NCBI RefSeq assembly: GCF_031886125.1
Contig: NZ_CP119391.1
Coordinates: 372,001-436,000 of the forward strand
Direction: 5' to 3'
DNA length: 64,000 bases
DNA from: Halomonas piscis
GTDB lineage: Bacteria; Pseudomonadota; Gammaproteobacteria; Pseudomonadales; Halomonadaceae
The notes beneath the pieces were generated by a model. That model searched no databases and had not been told where the DNA came from. It saw only the letters and a program-made list of their open reading frames with translations. The first letter of the stretch is position 1. Every line of letters starts with the position of its first letter. The position numbers and the translations under genes were made by a program. This document shows positions 55,085 to 63,403 of the stretch, piece after piece.

Positions 55085-56077
55085 ATGTCGTTACTTCGTG
55101 AGACGCCGCTGTCGATACTGGATCTGGCGCCCATCCGCCATGACGGCAGCGCCGGTGAAGCTTTTGACGACAGCGTGGCGCTGGCCCGAAAGGCCGATGC
55201 GCTGGGCTATAACCGCTACTGGCTGGCAGAGCACCACAACATCGACGGTATCGCCAGCGCGGCAACGTCGGTATTGATTGGCCACGTGGCCGGCCAGACG
55301 CAGCGTATTCGCGTGGGCAGCGGCGGCATCATGCTGCCCAACCACGCGCCGCTGGTGATTGCCGAACAGTTCGGCACCCTCGAAACCCTCTACCCCGGGC
55401 GGATCGACCTGGGCCTGGGGCGGGCTCCGGGCTCCGACGGCGCGACCATGCGTGCGCTGCGTCGGGACCCCTTCGCCGGGGTGGAGGATTTCCCCGAACG
55501 TCTCGAAGAGCTGCGCCGCTACCTGGGCACGCCGGGGCCGGAGCAGCGCATTCGTGCCGTGCCCGGCCAGGATACCCACGTGCCCCTCTGGCTGCTGGGT
55601 TCCAGCGGCTACAGCGCCCGGCTCGCCGGGCGATTGGGGCTGCCGTTTGCCTTTGCCGCGCAGTTTGCTCCCGGCTATCTGCTGGAAGCGCTGGCGCTAT
55701 ATCGTCGGGAGTTTCGCCCGTCGGAGGTGCTCGATGAGCCCTACGCCATGGTGGGCATGCCGGTCATCGTGGCCGAAAGCGACGCTTACGCCCACTACCT
55801 GAACACTACCGCCCAGCAGAAGTTTCTCAACCTGCACCGGGGGCGGAGTACCCGGACGCTGCCGCCGACGGAGTCGCTTGACTGGTCGCCCCGGGAGCAG
55901 GCCGCGGTAGCGCAGAATCTGGGCGCGGCGGTGGTCGGCGCTCCTGACGGCGTGCGCCAGGGGCTGGAGGAATTTCTTGAACAGACCGGCGCCAACGAGC
56001 TGATGGTGGTCACCGACGTTTATGCCCGAGAAGACCGCCTGCGCTCCGTCGAGCTTTTGGACGCGCTGCGGCGGTAA
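55085..56077 (+). CDS. LLM class flavin-dependent oxidoreductase (luciferase-like)
   Basis: FMN-dependent monooxygenase-like enzyme of unknown substrate, 330 aa, TIM barrel, cytosolic. The pattern [63 protein letters not shown] and [14 protein letters not shown] is that of the MsnO8/YhbW-type subgroup. The ATG follows GAGGCCGAT. Gene stands alone; a GC-rich hairpin lies about 50 bp after its stop. Confidence 0.9.
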   Translation: MSLLRETPLSILDLAPIRHDGSAGEAFDDSVALARKADALGYNRYWLAEHHNIDGIASAATSVLIGHVAGQTQRIRVGSGGIMLPNHAPLVIAEQFGTLETLYPGRIDLGLGRAPGSDGATMRALRRDPFAGVEDFPERLEELRRYLGTPGPEQRIRAVPGQDTHVPLWLLGSSGYSARLAGRLGLPFAFAAQFAPGYLLEALALYRREFRPSEVLDEPYAMVGMPVIVAESDAYAHYLNTTAQQKFLNLHRGRSTRTLPPTESLDWSPREQAAVAQNLGAAVVGAPDGVRQGLEEFLEQTGANELMVVTDVYAREDRLRSVELLDALRR

Positions 56078-56257
56078 CGACTCCTCACAGCGGATGATTT
56101 ACACATTGTTTGGCCCTTTTGGCGCCGCCGGCGCGGAAACTCTGCGGCGCCGGCGCTGACTGATAGTTAACAGGTAACGAGAAGCGATGCGCTTCGCACC
56201 TGTAGCAGCAGTTGTTTTTTACTGGTGTGTCAGGCAAAGAGTAGAGGAGTAACACCC

Positions 56258-56617
56258 ATGCGTTTATTTCCTTATGCCAAGAAGCAAAGCGTCCTTGCCA
56301 TCCTGGCGGCGGGCGCGTTGAGCCTCGGTGGTATCGGGCTTGCCGGTGCAGATGAGCAAGCGGGATTTGATAGCGCCGACGATCAGGGCGCCATGGAGCA
56401 GCCGTCCGGCCAGGACGATCAGATCAGCAATTCCCGGCCCGAGCCGCCTGCCGATGCCGGGCAGGGCGCTCCGCCGGCCATGTCCGATGATGATGCCGGC
56501 GACCCCCAGGGCGATCAGGACGGCTTGCCGGGCAGCTACGACGAGCCGGATAGCGAGGCGGAAAGCGGCCAGCCCGGTGGCGCCGAACAAGGTGAAGGCG
56601 AAGAGGCAGCGTGGTAA
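56258..56617 (+). CDS. Small acidic secreted protein (unknown)
   Basis: Not recognised. 119 aa: signal peptide (about 1-31, GLAGA-DE) and a mature chain of about 88 residues that is low in hydrophobics, rich in Asp, Glu, Gln, Gly, Ser and Pro, and probably disordered. There are no cysteines. AGAGGAGT precedes the ATG. A strong terminator follows, so it is its own transcript. Strong negative charge is typical of halophile periplasmic proteins. It may be a hydrophilic stress protein, but there is no evidence for this. Confidence 0.7.
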   Translation: MRLFPYAKKQSVLAILAAGALSLGGIGLAGADEQAGFDSADDQGAMEQPSGQDDQISNSRPEPPADAGQGAPPAMSDDDAGDPQGDQDGLPGSYDEPDSEAESGQPGGAEQGEGEEAAW

Positions 56618-56664
56618 TGCGCAGCGCTTGATGGCTATCGACCATGGCTTGAAAAACGAGGGAG

Positions 56665-56697
56665 GCGGCACGCGGGCAGCGTGCCGCACTTTTTTTG
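56665..56697 (+). terminator. Intrinsic terminator after the small acidic protein
   Basis: Perfect 9-bp stem GCGGCACGC / GCGTGCCGC with loop GGGCA, followed by A-C and eight T residues. The ISAs1-type element was inserted 11 bp downstream. Confidence 0.92.
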
Positions 56698-56708
56698 GCT
56701 TCTCCGCC

Positions 56709-57905
56709 CAGGGCTATCGCAGTTGAGCGAACTGCCGGATAAGCGCCAATAGGTAGTCGTCGTTCCAGCCTGCTTGTTTCCGCTTGCCTTTCATTGAGCC
56801 CTTGGAAGGCTCCAGTTTGGCGACGTTAAGCGCCAGTCGACGTAGCAACGCCAGGTTTTCGGCACTGTGCCCACGCCGGCTCCGGTTCTGATCTTCCTGC
56901 ATCGTGACGTCGAGCACCCAGTGAAGGTGATTCTCGATGCCCCAGTGCTGGCGTGTTACCTCAATGAGCTGATCTGGTGACAGCGCATCGCTCAGCAGGT
57001 AGTCGGCGGTCTCCTCTGTGGCCTGCTCAGCCAGCTCACGGCGGCGAGTGATGCGCCCCACGGCCTTCAGGCCTGGCCACTGATGGGCGCTCTGCAGCCA
57101 GTCAATATCGGTGATCACCGTCGCCTGGCGTGACTCGACACGGCCATGACCGCTGTCAACGTGGGGCTCACCGGCGCTTGCTGTCTCCATCATGAATTGA
57201 ACGTCGTCGAGCAAAGCCCTCTGGTTGTCTTTGACCGCCAGGGCATAGTGCCCGCCTTCCTCCGTAATCTGCTGGGAAAGGGCCCGCTGGCAATGCATGG
57301 CGTCGGCCGTCACCGTCACGCCAGAGAGAGACAGAAGCTTGAGCAGCTCCGGTACCGCCGTGATCTCGTTGGATTTTTCATCGACGGCGCGCTGGCCCAA
57401 CACCAGGCGCTGATCGGCGGCCCAGACGCTGACAAGGTGGAGCGGCGACTTCGCTGCCGCTCGATCGTAGGAGCGCCGGAGTGTCTTGCCATCCACCGCG
57501 ACGACTCCTTCTACCTGTTCCGCGAAGCGTGACATGAAGGAGAGAAAATGGTCGTGAAAGGCCGCCGGATCCAGGTGGCGAAAGACCCGGCTGAACGTGT
57601 CATGGCTGGGGATACCATGGGGCAGCGACAGGAAACGGCGCAGGAACGCTTCCTTTGACTGCCCGAACAACGCCATATCTGAACAGTCCTCCGCCCCGCA
57701 GAGGACCGCACACAAGGCAATGAACAGGATCTCATCAAGCTCGTGACGGGCGTTGGTGCCCCTGGGATCGGGCAGATCAGAAAAGCAGCTGGTGACAGAT
57801 GCCATATCACTCCTTGATGCCGGCACAGAAGGGATACTGGTCAGAGTGCCTATGACGTGGGCTGCGTGTCTATGGATGACTGCTTATCTAACTGCGATAG
57901 CCCTG
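56709..57905 (-). mobile_element. ISAs1-family insertion sequence
   Basis: 1197 bp with perfect 16-bp terminal inverted repeats (CAGGGCTATCGCAGTT inward from both ends) and a perfect 10-bp target duplication CTTCTCCGCC (56699-56708 and 57906-57915). One intact transposase gene. Intact ends and duplication point to a recent insertion. Confidence 0.95.
56714..57805 (-). CDS. ISAs1-family transposase
   Basis: DDE transposase of 363 aa. The N-terminal DDE_Tnp_1-assoc domain (LPDPRGTNARHELDEILFIALCAVLCG) and catalytic Asp in VVAVDGKTLRRS, Asp in TADAMHCQ and Glu in GIENHLHWVLDV are all intact. The ATG at 57805 follows AAGGAG; a slightly longer frame exists. The stop codon lies inside the left inverted repeat. 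Confidence 0.95.
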   Translation of the reverse strand: MASVTSCFSDLPDPRGTNARHELDEILFIALCAVLCGAEDCSDMALFGQSKEAFLRRFLSLPHGIPSHDTFSRVFRHLDPAAFHDHFLSFMSRFAEQVEGVVAVDGKTLRRSYDRAAAKSPLHLVSVWAADQRLVLGQRAVDEKSNEITAVPELLKLLSLSGVTVTADAMHCQRALSQQITEEGGHYALAVKDNQRALLDDVQFMMETASAGEPHVDSGHGRVESRQATVITDIDWLQSAHQWPGLKAVGRITRRRELAEQATEETADYLLSDALSPDQLIEVTRQHWGIENHLHWVLDVTMQEDQNRSRRGHSAENLALLRRLALNVAKLEPSKGSMKGKRKQAGWNDDYLLALIRQFAQLR

Positions 57906-57976
57906 CTTCTCCGCCGTAACGCGCAGATGAGATTCGCCAGGCGTGGTATCTTAAGCGCTTTTGCAAGGAGGTAGGC

Positions 57977-58309
57977 GTGCGTTTGATGGTGACGCTGCTG
58001 GCGCTGGCAGGGGTTGGCTACGCCGGGCTCTATATGTATTACGATGCCGGCCTGGCCCGGGCCACCGAGGCGCGGCTGAGCGAGCTGGGCCTTGACGCGG
58101 CGAGGGTAGAAAGCCTTGAGTTCAGCCCGCTCGCCCCGCTGCTGACCGAGGCCGAGGTCAGCGCCACCGTGACTTACAGCAGCTTCAAGGCCGACGTTAC
58201 CTTGCACGTGGACGGCCATCCGCTGTTTACCGACGAGCTTTCGCTGGGGCTTGACGGCCTGAAGGGGCTGTCGCTGGAAATCGGCCCCGCCGGGGAAGGT
58301 CAGCGCTAG
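57977..58309 (+). CDS. Hypothetical small exported or membrane-anchored protein
   Basis: Not recognised. 110 aa starting at GTG behind a perfect AAGGAGG. The N-terminus (MRLMVTLLALAGVGYAGLYMYY) is a signal anchor. The remaining 85 residues read as an amphipathic beta domain (EARLSELGLDAARVESLEFSPLAP, TVTYSSFKADVTLHVDG) without cysteines. The ISAs1 element lies 71 bp upstream and may have changed its promoter. Confidence 0.7.
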   Translation: MRLMVTLLALAGVGYAGLYMYYDAGLARATEARLSELGLDAARVESLEFSPLAPLLTEAEVSATVTYSSFKADVTLHVDGHPLFTDELSLGLDGLKGLSLEIGPAGEGQR

Positions 58310-58405
58310 TAGCGGCGTATCTTCGTATTTTCTTCACAACTGCTTCCCGTGCCGGGGCAATGAGCGTGCTAAGATGAGGGTGAATTCACAAGAACGAGGT
58401 GTGCT

Positions 58406-58642
58406 ATGCGCGCAACATCGGTTAATACGCTGAAAAAGACCGGCATGGTCACCGCTACGCTGGCGCTGACGCTGGGTCTTGCCGCCTGCTCCAACATGTC
58501 GGATCAGGACAGGAATACCGCCGTCGGTGCCGGCGCCGGTGCCGTGGGCGGTTCGGTACTGACCGGCGGCAGCACCGCGGGTACCGTGGGCGGTGCCGCG
58601 GTGGGCGGGGTTATCGGTCACGAAGTGGACGATGACGATTAA
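58406..58642 (+). CDS. Glycine-zipper lipoprotein (OsmB-like)
   Basis: 78-aa predicted lipoprotein: signal TLALTLGLAAC with a lipobox cysteine at about residue 28, then a YMGG-like glycine zipper (VGAGAGAVGGSVLTGGS, VGGAAVGGVIG) and an acidic end (HEVDDDD). OsmB-type small lipoproteins are envelope stress proteins induced by osmotic shock, which would suit the organism. A GAGGTG ribosome site precedes the ATG. Confidence 0.82.
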   Translation: MRATSVNTLKKTGMVTATLALTLGLAACSNMSDQDRNTAVGAGAGAVGGSVLTGGSTAGTVGGAAVGGVIGHEVDDDD

Positions 58643-58682
58643 GGCATAAACGTCGGGCAAACGCTGAGCGCTGAACATATCG

Positions 58683-59258
58683 ATGGAAAGTTTTAACGTA
58701 TCAGCGTTTTTGCTGATCAACCGGTATGCCGGCCAACACGACCTGCTGGATATGTTTGCCATTGCCGCTGCCGAGGTAATGCCATACGTCTTCATGCTGG
58801 TACTGGCCACTCTGTGGTTCAGCCCCGAGCCGGCGCGTAAAAAAGCCAGCTTGAAAGCGGGCGGTGCCGTACTGCTGGGGCTTGGCGCCAGCTATGCGGT
58901 ATCGCATTTTTATTTTCACCCGCGTCCTTTTGTCGGAAATCTGGGGCTGGGCCTGTTATCCCATGCTCCGGATGCCTCCTTCCCCTCGGATCATACGACG
59001 TTTCTGTTTGCGATTGCCTTTGTGCTGGCAATCGAGGTTCGCACCCGCACGATTGGCGCTGTGCTGCTCGGGCTTTCCGCCGTGGGGGGACTGGCCCGGG
59101 TGTTCGTCGGCGTACATTTTCCGCTGGATATTGCCGGTGCGGCGCTGTTCGGACTGGCGGCAGCAGCGTTAGTGCAGCTGTGTAACGATGGCTCAAGCCG
59201 GCCGGGCAGGATGCTGGATAGGCTGGCAAAAATTCGGCTTCCCGGCATGGAGCCCTAG
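58683..59258 (+). CDS. PAP2-family phosphatase, undecaprenyl-diphosphatase-like (BcrC type)
   Basis: Membrane phosphatase of 191 aa with six hydrophobic segments. PAP2 motifs: YFHPRPF (motif 1), PSDHTT (motif 2) and RVFVGVHFPLD (motif 3) with the catalytic histidines. Short BcrC/YbjG-type enzymes recycle undecaprenyl diphosphate for cell wall synthesis. The stop codon TAG (59256-59258) coincides with the IS insertion site and is preserved by it, so the protein is unchanged. The lipoprotein gene ends 40 bp upstream. Confidence 0.87.
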   Translation: MESFNVSAFLLINRYAGQHDLLDMFAIAAAEVMPYVFMLVLATLWFSPEPARKKASLKAGGAVLLGLGASYAVSHFYFHPRPFVGNLGLGLLSHAPDASFPSDHTTFLFAIAFVLAIEVRTRTIGAVLLGLSAVGGLARVFVGVHFPLDIAGAALFGLAAAALVQLCNDGSSRPGRMLDRLAKIRLPGMEP

Positions 59259-60086
59259 GGTGTGTTAACAATCATTAGTTTCGTTTAAACTGATTTAGTA
59301 TTCATAGATTTTGGTGGGCCATGAGTCGGTTGAAGTTACGCGATGATCAGTGGGAGCGAATCGAGCACCTGCTCCCCGGCAAAGCCTCAGACTGTGGGGT
59401 AACTGCCAAGGACAATCGCCTGTTCGTGGAAGCCGTGCTCTGGATCGCTCGGACCGGCGCCCCGTGGCGTGATCTTCCCGAATCTTTTGGGCGCTGGCAC
59501 ACCGTCTACATGCGGTATAACCGTTGGTCACGAAAGGGCGTTTGGCAGCGTATTTTTGACACAGTAGCCGACGATCCCGATCTAGAGCAGCTGATGATCG
59601 ACGGTAGCATCGTCAGGGTGCACCAGCATGGAGCGTCAAAAAAAACACGCAAGACGTCGAAGCCATGGGCAAATCTCGAGGCGGATTGAGCACCAAAATT
59701 CATGCCGCAGTCGATGCGTTAGGTAACCCAGTACGATTGGTTCTCACACCGGGCCAGGCGTCGGAGTATGGTGCTGCTCCCGCTCTACTGGAAGGTTTTT
59801 CCCCGCAAGCGGTGCTGGGCGACAAGGGGTATGACTCCACTGCTCTGCGGGACATGATTCAGGCCGCAGGTGCCGAGCCGGTGATTCCTCCGAAAAAGAA
59901 TCGTTTGGCGCGCATTGAAGTAGACTGGCACTGTTACCAAGATCGCAATCTGGTGGAGAGGTTCTTTCAGAAAATCAAGAAGTTCCGGCGGTTATCTACA
60001 CGCTATGAGCGACTGGCAAGAAACTACCAGTCACTCCTCTGCCTCGTGTCAGCCGCCATATGGCTGGCCTAATTGTTAACGCCCCC
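59258..60086 (+). mobile_element. IS5-family element of the IS427 type, frameshift transposase
   Basis: 829 bp. Ends GGGTGTGTTAACAAT and, read inward from the right, GGGGGCGTTAACAAT. TA duplication within CTAG on both sides (59255-59258 and 60086-60089). It overlaps the TAG stop codon of the PAP2 gene. Confidence 0.88.
59321..60072 (+). CDS. IS427-type transposase, two frames joined by -1 frameshift
   Basis: The first frame (59321-59689, 122 aa) has the DUF4096 N-terminus with LRDDQWERIEHLLPG, APWRDLPESFGRWHTVYMRY and the first catalytic Asp in MIDGSIVRVHQHG. The second frame (59665-60072 from its ATG, coding from about 59647) has LGDKGYDS and RNLVERFFQKIKKF with the other Asp and Glu. The overlap contains A8 at 59638-59645, whose A-AAA-AAA heptamer is a classic -1 slippery site. 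Slipping gives one continuous DDE transposase, with HTQDVEAMGKSRGG restored across the joint. The frameshift is therefore normal for this group, not damage. Confidence 0.88.
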
Positions 60087-60136
60087 TAGTTTCTCAGCCA
60101 GCCGTGAATCAGGTAGGGCTGAGCGCATCAGTTGTA

Positions 60137-60993
60137 GGGCCTGTTGACGTTTCACATTGGTAGCCATAAAAAGCCGCATGCCAAGGCCACCATGCTTTCG
60201 TAATTTCGTTTGAGCTTATCGTAGCGCGTCGCAATGGCGCGATACGGTTTCAATCGAGCAAAGGCATTCTCAACCAGATGCCGGTAGCGATATAACCCTC
60301 TGTCCAGATTGGCATTTCCTTTTTTCGAGTTACGCCTGCGTGGAATGACGGCAGCCATTCCTTTGGCTTCGACCTGCTCACGGATACGTTCACTGTCATA
60401 GCCTTTGTCAGCCACCAGCGCGTCACCTGCCGGCAAACCGTCAATCAATGCCTGGGCTTCCGTGCTGTCGTGCACTTCACCCCCGGTTATTCTGAAGGCG
60501 ATCGGCAACCCATAAGCATCCACGGCCAAGTGGATCTTGCTGGTATTGCCTGCACGACTTTTGCCAATGGCTTCTGCATCTTCCGTGGCAGCCCCAGTGC
60601 TATCTTGGTGAGCCTTGACGTAGGAACCATCAATAAATAGCCACTCGACATCAGGATCTTCCACCAGAGAGATGAAAATCCTCATCAGCTTTCCACTCGC
60701 TGACCAGGCGTTGAAGCGCTTGTAGACCGTGTTCCAGGGGCCAAACGCCTCCGGTAGGTCCCGCCACGGGCAGCCGGTTCGCATCCGATAAAGGATGCCT
60801 TCCACCGTGGTACGCAGATCGGTCTTGTCATAAATACCTTGTTGAAGCAGGATAGATTTCAGCTTCGGCCAGTGTTCATCCGTGAGCATTTGTCGGGGCA
60901 TGGCAGGCTTGCAGTTTGTTGGCTTAGGAACCTTTATTCTGTGAGCTTGCCCCTATCCTGCCAATACCCCTGCCATGAAACGTCAACAGACCC
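60137..60993 (-). mobile_element. IS5-family element, copy 2
   Basis: 857 bp, inverted relative to copy 1 at 18971-19827, with the same ends. It is flanked by TA on both sides; the outer context is CTAG on the right but GTAG on the left. It lies in the gap between the IS427-type element and the small outer-membrane protein gene. Confidence 0.92.
60152..60901 (-). CDS. IS5-family transposase (copy 2)
   Basis: 249 aa, identical to copy 1 except for two substitutions near residue 80 (KLMRIFISLVED here). The DDE catalytic residues are intact. The upstream side faces the terminator of the outer-membrane protein gene. Confidence 0.95.
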   Translation of the reverse strand: MPRQMLTDEHWPKLKSILLQQGIYDKTDLRTTVEGILYRMRTGCPWRDLPEAFGPWNTVYKRFNAWSASGKLMRIFISLVEDPDVEWLFIDGSYVKAHQDSTGAATEDAEAIGKSRAGNTSKIHLAVDAYGLPIAFRITGGEVHDSTEAQALIDGLPAGDALVADKGYDSERIREQVEAKGMAAVIPRRRNSKKGNANLDRGLYRYRHLVENAFARLKPYRAIATRYDKLKRNYESMVALACGFLWLPM

Positions 60994-61002
60994 TAGAACA
61001 TG

Positions 61003-61030
61003 AAAACGCCCCGCAAAAGCGGGGCGTTTT
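61003..61030. terminator. Terminator of the outer-membrane protein gene
   Basis: AAAACGCCCCGC / GCGGGGCGTTTT stem with an AAAA loop (12 bp, symmetrical). It works for the minus-strand gene at 61061 and could also stop plus-strand transcripts. It lies 7 bp outside the IS5 copy. Confidence 0.9.
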
Positions 61031-61060
61031 TGCAACGAGCGTGCCGGCGAGGCCGGGGCA

Positions 61061-61564
61061 TTAAAAGCGGTAGCTGAGACCCACGCTGGCGGCATCAAAG
61101 GTGTAGTCGGACTTGTCCAGGTAGCGCATGTAGTCGGCACCCAGCGCCAGATTGGGCGCAATGTCCATCTCGGCGCCGGCGCCGTAGGAAACGTCGGAAT
61201 CGCTGCCGCCGTAGTCAGCGTTTACCCGGCTGCCGCCTACCATGCCGTACAGGCGGGCCTGCGGCGTTACCGGCAGAATGCCCTTGGCGTAAATGCCTGC
61301 CAGGTAGTCAAGGTCGGCGTAGCCGTCGGAGCCGCCGGTGCCCAGCTGGCCTTCCAGAGCGAAGAATTCGTTGAATTTCATGCCGCCGTTGACCCGCAGG
61401 CCAACGTCGTTGCGGCTGCTGTGGTGATCCGGGTTGAGTTTCCAGAACATGGCATCGGCGCCAACGTAGGGCGTGGCCTGAGCCCGCTGCTGAGCCTGGG
61501 CGGTAGTGGCGAGGCCGGCAGCAAGGACGGCGGCGGTCAGGGTAGCAAGCGTCAGCTTTTTCAT
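61061..61564 (-). CDS. Small outer-membrane beta-barrel protein
   Basis: 167 aa with a signal peptide (1-24, AQA-QQ). The mature chain has alternating hydrophobic/polar strands typical of an eight-stranded OmpA/OmpW-like barrel (TPYVGADAMFW, FFALEGQLGTGG, YLAGIYAKGIL, RLYGMVGGSRV, SYGAGAEMDI, LALGADYMRYL) and ends with Phe (VGLSYRF), the signal for outer-membrane insertion. Opa/Ail-like family (OMP_b-brl). GGAGGACACC precedes the ATG. Function unknown. Confidence 0.85.
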   Translation of the reverse strand: MKKLTLATLTAAVLAAGLATTAQAQQRAQATPYVGADAMFWKLNPDHHSSRNDVGLRVNGGMKFNEFFALEGQLGTGGSDGYADLDYLAGIYAKGILPVTPQARLYGMVGGSRVNADYGGSDSDVSYGAGAEMDIAPNLALGADYMRYLDKSDYTFDAASVGLSYRF

Positions 61565-61791
61565 GGTGTCCTCCTTTCAGGAACACGGCGTTCGCAAAAC
61601 GCGAAGCACAAAAGCAATGGCAGTGCAACTGGTTTGCGAACAGCGTTTTTTAACGTTCCTCAATTATCCGCCCGGCCAGCACAGAGTTCAAGCCGATAAT
61701 GTGCAAAGTCGTGACAAGCCGGCATGCTGATGCCGGCGAAAAGGAGGCTGCGCTGCGTGAGGTCAGGCAGGAAGGCGACCGTATGCGCAGA

Positions 61792-62691
61792 TTACACGAT
61801 ATCCAGCGGCTCCTTTTGCCCGGGCGGCGGAAACGCCGCGTCCAGACGGCGGCAGATATCGTTATCCAGCTCAACGCCAAGCGTCGCGGCGTTTTGCGCT
61901 ACGTGTTTGGTCTGCGACGCCTTGGGAATGGCGATGATGTCGCGCCGGTCAGTATCGCCGGCGAAGTCCCGCGGGCGGATGGCCTAGGCCAGCAGCAGCT
62001 GAGCGGGGGTAATGTTCAGGTCAGCGGCGATGCTTTCCACCTCGGGGTTATCCAGCAGCCTGCGCCGCAGGCCACCGCCCTGAGCCAGGGGGCAGTAGCC
62101 CATGGCGGGCATGCCGTGATCGCGCATCCAGGGCAGCAGCGAGTGCTCGATGCCCCGGGAGCCCAGGTGGTAAAGCACCTGGTTGACCGCCCAGGCGTCG
62201 CCGCCGCTCAGGCTGTACAGGGTGGCGAGCTCATCCACGTCGAAGTTGGAAACGCCAAAGCGACGGATCTTGCCGTCGGCGCGCAGACGCTCGAAGGCCT
62301 CCAGGGTCTCGTCCAGCGGTATGCCGCCGGGCCAGTGCAGCAGGTAGAGGTCCAGATAGTCGGTATGCATTCGCTCGAGGCTGGCCTCGCAGGCGGCAAT
62401 GGCGCTGTCGCGCCCGGCATTCCAGGGAAACGCCTTGGACACCAGAAAGGCGTCGTCGCGGCGGCCGGCAAGGGCTTCGCCAACGACTTCTTCGGCGCCG
62501 CCGTTGCCGTACATTTCGGCGGTATCGACAAGCGTCAGGCCCTGGTCCAGGCCGTACTGCAGGGCGCGGACCTCATCTTCGCGGGGGCTCAGGTTTTCGC
62601 CCATGAACCAGGTGCCCTGGCCGATAGCGGGCAGTGTCACGGCAGGTTCATGCCGGGTGGCGGCCAGCTGAACGTGCGGCAGTGATGACAT
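61792..62691 (-). pseudogene. Aldo/keto reductase with in-frame amber codon
   Basis: NADPH-dependent reductase of the AKR family. Catalytic Asp and Tyr in TLVDTAEMYGNGG, Lys in FLVSKAFPW and His in YLLHWPGG are present, plus GVSNFDVDEL. The reading frame stops at TAG (61984-61986) after residues ITPAQLLLA, giving only 235 aa. Past it the same frame continues for 63 codons with a normal AKR C-terminus (AIRPRD, then IAIPKASQTKHVAQNAATL, the NADPH-binding segment) to TAA at 61792-61794. The family normally has LLLAW here, so TGG has become TAG. Without the cofactor-binding end the product is probably inactive, unless the amber codon is read through or is a sequencing error. Confidence 0.85.
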
Positions 62692-62881
62692 AGCGACTCT
62701 CCTTTAGCTTGTGCGTCCAGGCCGGTACCCGCGTTGCCGCAGGCATGCCGGATAATGAAAAAGCTTTCCATATTACCCACCGGCGGTGCAAGGACCCGAC
62801 CGCGCTCGCCTGACAGCGGTTTTTGCTAGACTGGCGGGCGTTGTATTCGCTCTTGTTTTATTGACCCTTTGAGGATACCCC

Positions 62882-63223
62882 ATGAGTCAGCTACCTCCTT
62901 GCCCCCTGTGCGGCTCAGAGTACACCTATGAAGACCAGCAGCTGCTGATCTGCCCCGAGTGCGCCCACGAATGGGTGGTCGATGGCGCGGTGGAAGACGA
63001 GCCCGACGCCCCGCTAAAAAGTGACGCCTACGGCAATATGCTCCAGGACGGCGACAGCGTCACCGTGATCAAGGACTTGAAGATCAAGGGCTCGTCAACG
63101 GTGGTCAAGGTCGGCACCAAGGCCAAGAACATCCGCCTGGTGGAAGGCGACCACGACATCGATTGCAAGATCGACGGCATCGGGCCGATGAAGCTCAAGT
63201 CCGAGTTTGTGAAAAAGGTCTGA
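62882..63223 (+). CDS. yjdM: PhnA/YjdM family zinc-ribbon protein
   Basis: 113 aa, cytosolic. An N-terminal zinc ribbon ([28 protein letters not shown], two CxxC pairs) is followed by the SH3-like PhnA domain ([25 protein letters not shown]). It is often named alkylphosphonate utilisation protein, but it is not the phosphonoacetate hydrolase, and its role is uncertain. TTGAGGATACCCC with GAGG lies in front of the ATG. Confidence 0.92.
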   Translation: MSQLPPCPLCGSEYTYEDQQLLICPECAHEWVVDGAVEDEPDAPLKSDAYGNMLQDGDSVTVIKDLKIKGSSTVVKVGTKAKNIRLVEGDHDIDCKIDGIGPMKLKSEFVKKV

Positions 63224-63268
63224 CGGCACGCGCTTTGTTAGCGCGCTAATTCATGGTATGTTTAGCCG

Positions 63269-63371
63269 ACTAAGCAGATTGTCCCCTATCTGTTGCCTGC
63301 CAGGGCAGCAGAGGTAATTGAGTAGCGGCCTTCGCTACATCGGCGAATCGAGTTGATTCGCCGATTTTTTT
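63269..63371 (+). ncRNA. Candidate terminated leader or small RNA
   Basis: A promoter-like TTGTTA (63235-63240), 16-bp spacer and TATGTT (63257-63262) precede about 100 nt without an ORF. They end in a strong hairpin, CGGCGAATC / GATTCGCCG with loop GAGTT, then A and seven T (63341-63371). The hairpin lies 33 bp before the HlyD-type start. It could be the terminator of yjdM, an attenuator for the efflux gene, or an independent small RNA. The promoter is by eye only. Confidence 0.4.
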
Positions 63372-63403
63372 CGCTTTCCTTTCCGCCCGTCAGAGAGAGT
63401 TCC

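Noticed and set aside
59321..60072. IS427-type transposase as a broken gene
   Set aside because: The two frames overlap at an A8 slippery run with a normal -1 frameshift arrangement, so the split is expected for this group.
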